From the IMG/VR virus record IMGVR_UViG_3300027747_004779, positions 93,858 to 157,857 of that record: a DNA stretch of 64,000 nt. The stretch is one strand, 5' to 3'. Both the position numbers and the translations under genes were made by a program. Shown here in pieces: positions 59,991 through 64,000 of this stretch. This DNA is from a virus. Below the pieces are notes generated by a model. The model had not been told where the DNA came from and did no database searches. It saw only the letters and a program-made list of their open reading frames with translations. The first letter of the stretch is position 1, and every line of letters starts with the position of its first letter.

Positions 59991-60536
59991 ATGGCCGATG
60001 TAACCATCAATGATTTGGGTGATTTAGTTCCACAAGGATCCCTGTATGTGCCCATAAGTAATGATACAACCACAGGCAGAGCTACAATATCGCAAATAAC
60101 TACATTATTTTCAGGAGTTCCGACCAGTGTAATAGGTGTTTGGTCAGGCTCCACATCGAATATACCTGCAGGCTGGTATCTATGTAATGGCTTAAATGGG
60201 ACGCCTGATTTAAGAGATAGATTTGTGGTAGGAGCGGGTAATGCATATGCTGTAGGGAGTACTGGCGGCTCCAAAGATGCTATATTAGTAAGTCACAATC
60301 ATTCAACTTCGAGCTCGGTATCAGACCCTGGGCATTCACATACTGTAGTTGCATTAGCAGGATCAGGAAGTAAAGGTTGTACTGTTGCTGCTGGTAATAG
60401 AACAACCGTAGGTGATACTACCGGTATAGCATATACCGGAATATCTGTATCAACATCTGTAGCTGCAGCTGGATCAAGTGGAACAAGTGCAAATCTACCT
60501 CCTTATTATGCGCTTTGTTATATAATGAAAGGTTAA
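59991..60536 (+). CDS. Collar-domain tail fibre protein 4
   Basis: 181 residues. ADVTINDLGDLVPQGSLYVP, VWSGSTSNIPAGWYLCNG, PDLRDRFVVGAG, then HNHSTSSSVSDPGHSHTVVA, GTSANLPPYYALCYIMKG. The tip insert has SKGCTVAAGNRTTVGDTTG. Confidence 0.85.
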   Translation: MADVTINDLGDLVPQGSLYVPISNDTTTGRATISQITTLFSGVPTSVIGVWSGSTSNIPAGWYLCNGLNGTPDLRDRFVVGAGNAYAVGSTGGSKDAILVSHNHSTSSSVSDPGHSHTVVALAGSGSKGCTVAAGNRTTVGDTTGIAYTGISVSTSVAAAGSSGTSANLPPYYALCYIMKG

Positions 60537-60539
60537 TAT

Positions 60540-61082
60540 ATGGCAGATGTAACAATATATCAATTACCTGATCTTACACCATCTAATGCCTCAGTAATTC
60601 CTGTATCGGACGGTACGGTGACTGGTAGAGCTGCAGTATCACAAATAATCTCCCTAGCATCAGGAGCTCCTTATGGACTTGTAGTAATATGGTCGGGCTC
60701 TATTGTTACAATTCCTCAGGGGTGGTATCTATGCAACGGCAGCAATAGTACACCAGACTTGAGAGATAAATTTGTTATTGGAGCAGGTGGCTCTTATGGT
60801 ATAAACGCAACTGGTGGATCAAGTGATGCAATAGTTGTAAGTCATACACATGCAGCTACTAGTTCAGTAAGTGACCCTGGTCATACACATTCCTATACTG
60901 GGACCTCTGGTACCGCGAACACTGGAGGTAGTTCATGTTGTGGGGCGACATATCCTAATACAAATACAGGAAGTTCGGGTACCGGAATATCTGTATCAAC
61001 ATCTGTAGATGCAGCTGGATCAAGTGGAACTAATGCTAATCTACCTCCTTATTATGCTTTGTGCTATATAATGAAAGGTTAA
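60540..61082 (+). CDS. Collar-domain tail fibre protein 5
   Basis: 180 residues. ADVTIYQLPDLTPSNASVIP, IWSGSIVTIPQGWYLCNG, HTHAATSSVSDPGHTHSYTG, DAAGSSGTNANLPPYYALCY. The DNA before and after the tip is almost identical to the next gene; only the tip (SGTANTGGSSCCGATYPNT) differs. Confidence 0.85.
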   Translation: MADVTIYQLPDLTPSNASVIPVSDGTVTGRAAVSQIISLASGAPYGLVVIWSGSIVTIPQGWYLCNGSNSTPDLRDKFVIGAGGSYGINATGGSSDAIVVSHTHAATSSVSDPGHTHSYTGTSGTANTGGSSCCGATYPNTNTGSSGTGISVSTSVDAAGSSGTNANLPPYYALCYIMKG

Positions 61083-61085
61083 TAT

Positions 61086-61634
61086 ATGGCAGATGTAACA
61101 ATATATCAATTACCTGATCTTACACCAACAACTACCTCATTAATTCCTGTATCAGACGGTACGGTGACTGGTAAACTTACAGTCAGTGTAGTAAATTCTT
61201 TTGTTTCAGGATTTCCTTCAGGTTTTATTGCCATGTGGTACACAACAAATCCTTCTTATACACTGCCTGCAGGGTGGTATCTATGCAACGGTAGCAATGG
61301 TACACCCAACATGATAGATAGATTTGTTGTCGGAGCAGGTAGCAGTTATAACCCAACTAATACTGGTGGATCAAGTGATGCAATAGTTGTAAGTCATACA
61401 CATGCAGCTACTAGTTCAGTAAGTGACCCTGGTCATACACATTCCTACCTTAGGATAACTCAAGCAAGTTCTAAAGGCTGTAGCGGGATAGGAGTAAGAT
61501 ATGGCGTTGCCTCAACCACAGGAAGTTCGGGTACCGGAATATCTGTATCAACATCTGTAGATGCAGCTGGATCAAGTGGAACTAATGCTAATCTACCTCC
61601 TTATTATGCTTTGTGCTATATAATGAAGTCGTGA
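61086..61634 (+). CDS. Collar-domain tail fibre protein 6
   Basis: 182 residues. Near twin of protein 5 in the first about 20 and last about 50 residues and in HTHAATSSVSDPGHTHSY; the tip is LRITQASSKGCSGIGVRYGV. The central PAGWYLCNG region also varies (PNMIDRFVVGAG). Confidence 0.85.
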   Translation: MADVTIYQLPDLTPTTTSLIPVSDGTVTGKLTVSVVNSFVSGFPSGFIAMWYTTNPSYTLPAGWYLCNGSNGTPNMIDRFVVGAGSSYNPTNTGGSSDAIVVSHTHAATSSVSDPGHTHSYLRITQASSKGCSGIGVRYGVASTTGSSGTGISVSTSVDAAGSSGTNANLPPYYALCYIMKS

Positions 61635-61681
61635 TATACTAACGAGCGCAGCGAATCAGCACGGCACAGAACATAAATAAT
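61635..61681 (+). repeat. 47-bp intergenic repeat, copy A
   Basis: TATACTAACGAGCGCAGCGA then ATCAGCACGGCACAGAACAT and AAATAAT. Identical to 62436-62482. Includes the late promoter of the next gene. Confidence 0.9.
61672..61679 (+). promoter_or_regulatory. Late promoter CATAAATA
   Basis: Inside repeat copy A; CATAAATA, 6 bases (ATCAAT), ATG at 61686. Confidence 0.65.
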
Positions 61682-61685
61682 CAAT

Positions 61686-62411
61686 ATGGCCGATGTAACC
61701 ATCAATGAATTAACTAGTCAAGCTCCTACTACGAGTGATCTGTTTCCTTTTGCTACAGCTGTGTCGCCTTCAACATACAAGGCATCATTAGCACAGATCA
61801 AGACAGCTTTGGCAATATCATGGTCTGATGTGAGTGATAAACCAAGCTTTGCTACTGTAGCTACAACCGGTAGCTATACAGATCTCTCTAATAAGCCAAC
61901 AATACCTACAAATACAGGCATAGGAGGTGCACAATACTTTACTGCTGCAACCACTTCCTGGGTAGTACCAGCTGGTATAACAAAAATTAAGGTTTATTGT
62001 ATTGGCGCAGGTGGTAACGGTGGGGCTAATGACCATTGTAGTGCTGGAGGAGATTCATATATTACCAATATTAGCATTGTAGGAGGCGGTGGTGCAGGTA
62101 ATGGCGGTGGAGCAGGGACTGGTGCTGGTGGGGTAGGCTCAGGTACACTTGCTATAGTAACTAGAACAGGTAGCTCGGGATCATCTAATACAGCTGCAAC
62201 TGCAGCACAAGCAGCAATGATCTTCGGTAGTTCTGTTGGCTATGGGGGGTCGTCAGATGGGTCTAGGATAAGAGGTGGTGGCGCAGGAGGGTACGCCTTC
62301 GGGGTGGCAACTGTTACCCCGGGTACTACGCTAACAGTTAATGTGGGTCAGGTTGGTAGTTTTGCAAATGCCACTAGAGGTACTGTAGGGGCAATAGGAA
62401 TAGAGTGGTAA
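61686..62411 (+). CDS. Gly-rich fibre protein 7
   Basis: 241 residues. The N-terminus ADVTINELTSQAPTTSDLFP links it to the collar array. Then WSDVSDKPSFATVATTGSYT, a Gly-rich C-terminal half (VGGGGAGNGGGAGTGAGG) and a final AIGIEW. Tip type is Gly-rich rather than collar. Confidence 0.8.
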   Translation: MADVTINELTSQAPTTSDLFPFATAVSPSTYKASLAQIKTALAISWSDVSDKPSFATVATTGSYTDLSNKPTIPTNTGIGGAQYFTAATTSWVVPAGITKIKVYCIGAGGNGGANDHCSAGGDSYITNISIVGGGGAGNGGGAGTGAGGVGSGTLAIVTRTGSSGSSNTAATAAQAAMIFGSSVGYGGSSDGSRIRGGGAGGYAFGVATVTPGTTLTVNVGQVGSFANATRGTVGAIGIEW

Positions 62412-62435
62412 TAGCGCACTTTACCGTAAAAAGGC

Positions 62436-62482
62436 TATACTAACGAGCGCAGCGAATCAGCACGGCACAGAACATAAATAAT
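62436..62482 (+). repeat. 47-bp intergenic repeat, copy B
   Basis: Exact duplicate of 61635-61681. It lies after a GCGCACTTTACCGTAAAAAG sequence that resembles the inverted repeat at 63221. Confidence 0.9.
62473..62480 (+). promoter_or_regulatory. Late promoter CATAAATA
   Basis: CATAAATA at the end of repeat copy B, 6 bases (ATTATT), ATG at 62487. Confidence 0.65.
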
Positions 62483-62486
62483 TATT

Positions 62487-63215
62487 ATGGCCGATGTAAC
62501 CATTAATGATCTATCCAGCCAGGCGCCTACTACGAGTGATCTGTTTCCCTTTAGTACTGCAGTATCACCTAGTACATACAAAGCGTCGTTAGCACAGATT
62601 AAGACTGCACTGGCTATACCTGCAGCTCAAATACAATCAGATTGGACTCAAGCAAATACTAGTGCATTGGATTACATTAAGAATAAACCAACAATACCTA
62701 CGAGTACAGGTTTAGGCGGTATACAAGGCTTTACCACTGCAGGTAATTATACATTTACAGCGCCTGCAGGTGTCACCAAGGTGAAGGTAACTGTGCAAGG
62801 AGGTGGAGGGGGTGCAGGTGGAATAACTTCAAATTTTCAATGCGGTGGTAATGTTGGGGCTAGTGGTGGTTATGCTATTGGAATGGTGAACGTGGTTGCA
62901 GGCACAAGCTACGCTGTGGTAGTTGGTGGTGCTGGTGCTGGTGGTGGATTAGGCGGGTGTGGAGGCACTGGTGGCACATCATCCTTTAACGACACAAGCA
63001 TCTATGCCACTGGTGGTACAGGTGGGTGTCCTTGTGGCGCTGCTGGAACTGCGGGTACAGGTGTTAATGGTCAAATAAATATGTCAGGGGCAAGTTTATT
63101 TGGAGGATTTGGTTGGGGTTCAAGTGCACCTGGAACAGGCACTGGTCAAGGGTGTGGTGCTGGTCAACGAAACGGTTGTGCTGGTGGCGCTGGGTTTGTT
63201 ATGGTGGAGTGGTAG
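62487..63215 (+). CDS. Gly-rich fibre protein 8
   Basis: 242 residues. ADVTINDLSSQAPTTSDLFP, VKVTVQGGGGGAGGITSNFQ, long Gly/Cys-rich end (GGTGGCPCGAAGTAGTGVNG, GFVMVEW). Paralogue of protein 7 with a different tip; the cysteines are unusual. Confidence 0.8.
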   Translation: MADVTINDLSSQAPTTSDLFPFSTAVSPSTYKASLAQIKTALAIPAAQIQSDWTQANTSALDYIKNKPTIPTSTGLGGIQGFTTAGNYTFTAPAGVTKVKVTVQGGGGGAGGITSNFQCGGNVGASGGYAIGMVNVVAGTSYAVVVGGAGAGGGLGGCGGTGGTSSFNDTSIYATGGTGGCPCGAAGTAGTGVNGQINMSGASLFGGFGWGSSAPGTGTGQGCGAGQRNGCAGGAGFVMVEW

Positions 63216-63403
63216 TAGCGTACTTTACCGTAAAGTAACCCTTATAAGAGCTATATAAAAATTCTGCAAAAAAAATTATAAAATTTTTTGGCATGCACCT
63301 ATATAAATTCACAACGCTTTCTTCTATATGTATAAATTCCCGTACTGGGGGATATATCCCCGTGGGGGTTTCTGAGCCCACCTGGGGGTTCTAGAACACC
63401 ATC
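63216..63403. other. Intergenic region with inverted and G-rich repeats, no gene seen
   Basis: Holds a near-perfect palindrome TACTTTAC-C-GTAAAGTA (63221-63237), an imperfect AT palindrome around AAAAAATTATAAAATTTTTT, and three GGGGG tracts (ACTGGGGGATATATCCCC, then GTGGGGGTTTCTGAGCCC and CTGGGGGTTCTAGAAC). Marks the end of the fibre array. Confidence 0.6.
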
Positions 63404-63586
63404 TTATTTTGAAACAGTAGTACTATCTAAGTACCAAGGGCGTGGATCATTCATGTAAGTAAACTCTCTACTACTATCTACATCACCATACCATTTATGT
63501 TCACCCTCTATATACTTCTCTATAGTCTTCTTTCTACTTAAGAAGTACTCCATAGCACTTAACGTCTTTACCTTTGTATCATTCAT
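63404..63586 (-). CDS. Small hypothetical protein (60 aa)
   Basis: MNDTKVKTLSAMEYFLSRKK, with DPRPWYLDST near the end. A strong Shine-Dalgarno AGGAGGT lies about 4 bases before the ATG, unlike the late genes of this window, which have none. No late box. Suggests an early-type gene. Unknown function. Confidence 0.6.
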   Translation of the reverse strand: MNDTKVKTLSAMEYFLSRKKTIEKYIEGEHKWYGDVDSSREFTYMNDPRPWYLDSTTVSK

Positions 63587-63633
63587 CTATACCTCCTATT
63601 GTATATGCTATCTATCTATCGACAATATCTATT

Positions 63634-63706
63634 TGGGCTCGGAGGGACTTGAACCCCCAACCAAAGCATTATGAGTGCTCTGCTCTGACCATTGAGCTAC
63701 AAGCCC
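63634..63706 (-). tRNA. tRNA-Ile(CAU), lysidine-type (tRNA-Ile2)
   Basis: Minus strand, 73 bases with G1-C72 stem GGGCTTG / CGAGCCC, D-arm AGCTCAATGGTCAGAGC, anticodon loop CTCATAA, T-arm GGGGGTTCAAGTCCCTC, discriminator A, no encoded CCA. Anticodon CAT could mean Met, but the D-loop and anticodon-stem end resemble E. coli Ile2 (GTGGTTAGAGCAG; CTTGGT). TilS would convert C34 to lysidine to read AUA, common in this AT-rich genome. Confidence 0.88.
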
Positions 63707-63712
63707 AACGCA

Positions 63713-64000
63713 CTAGCTAGGCAAGGCATCATACCGCTTTAATGCCTCATCAATACTACAACAAGTCCAAGCCGTAATGCCCCATAACGAACTTCCAGGA
63801 TAGGTCTCTGCAGGCTCAATCATCACACCACCCATCAAGTAACCATTATGCCGTCCGATCTTAACTACCTCATAATTGTTCAATGAGCTATCCTCTCTTG
63901 TCTGTTGGAAGATAGCTTTCTTACCTTCTCTCTTTAGTTGGGTATAGGTGAAGCCCTTCTTCTTGAATTGCGTTGGGATCGTTTTATATTCTTTAGTCTC
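63713..64000 (-). CDS. Hypothetical protein (start outside window)
   Basis: 96 residues visible with stop at 63713-63715, reading on beyond the right edge. KTIPTQFKKKGFTYTQLKRE, NNYEVVKIGRHNGYLMGG, ETYPGSSLWGITAWTCCSID. I recall relatives annotated as hypothetical in many phages. No function. Codon use is less AU-biased than the late genes. Confidence 0.6.
   Translation of the reverse strand, partial: ETKEYKTIPTQFKKKGFTYTQLKREGKKAIFQQTREDSSLNNYEVVKIGRHNGYLMGGVMIEPAETYPGSSLWGITAWTCCSIDEALKRYDALPS

Noticed and set aside
58272-63215. Diversity-generating retroelement for the variable tips
   Set aside because: No reverse transcriptase, template repeat or adenine-biased variation is seen in the window; paralogue recombination explains it better.
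63216-63403. CRISPR array or attachment site
   Set aside because: Repeats are short, unequal and not separated by spacers; no integrase present.

Overview
The window is a 64 kb piece of an AT-rich T4-like myovirus genome. Head, neck, baseplate, recombination, late-transcription and ribonucleotide reductase genes all match T4 families. Gene style (short overlapping genes, phoH, gp62, QueD/QueE/FolE, S74 and collar-type fibres) resembles marine T4-like phages such as cyanophages and pelagiphages. No photosynthesis gene is present, so a heterotrophic marine host is a reasonable guess, but the host cannot be fixed from sequence alone.

Layout. 1-2280 (minus): late sigma factor gp55 (cut by the window edge), helicase UvsW and recombination mediator UvsY. 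2307-10638: small genes, many starting with a short amphipathic leader ending in [LIV]-x-E, the T4 capsid-targeting and gp21 cleavage pattern; the set includes a GIY-YIG nuclease, a possible PD-(D/E)xK nuclease, a ligase-type nucleotidyltransferase and an HxGH nucleotidyltransferase. 7.7-14.8 kb: CDA-fold deaminase, retropepsin-like protein, FolE, QueD, PhoH, RmlB-like epimerase, QueE and a P-loop kinase. 15-25 kb: two fibre-like paralogues, then a plus-strand glycosyltransferase cluster with a methyltransferase, a HAD-nucleotidyltransferase fusion and a GDPD-like protein. 25.4-28.7 kb: gp62-like clamp loader subunit, gp31/GroES-like co-chaperonin and an Fe-S helicase. 28.7-38.9 kb: gp15, gp20, a large Thr/Pro-rich adhesin, gp13, gp4, gp21, gp67-like, gp22 and gp23, closed by a strong terminator. 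38.9-44.3 kb (minus): QueF, a kinase, then an operon of DpdA-like transglycosylase, formyltransferase, IMPDH/GMP reductase and DUF1599. 44.3-47.2 kb: gp5-like baseplate spike. 47.2-52.5 kb (minus): NrdA, NrdB and small genes. 52.5-58.2 kb: S74 fibre, two cell-wall hydrolases, a phosphoribosyltransferase, small genes and a histone H1-like protein. 58.3-63.2 kb: tandem array of collar and Gly-rich fibre paralogues. 63.4-64 kb: short gene, tRNA-Ile(CAU) and a truncated gene.

How the genes work together. (1) FolE, QueD, QueE and QueF can supply preQ1 (QueC is not in the window); a DpdA-like enzyme could insert it into DNA, and a formyltransferase gene overlapping dpdA suggests the aminomethyl group is then formylated. 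(2) gp21 and the leader-bearing proteins suggest a large cargo packaged in the head and injected. (3) Late promoters of form NATAAATA sit exactly 5 or 6 nt before many start codons, which predicts leaderless late mRNAs. (4) The fibre array looks like a recombining store of receptor-binding tips.
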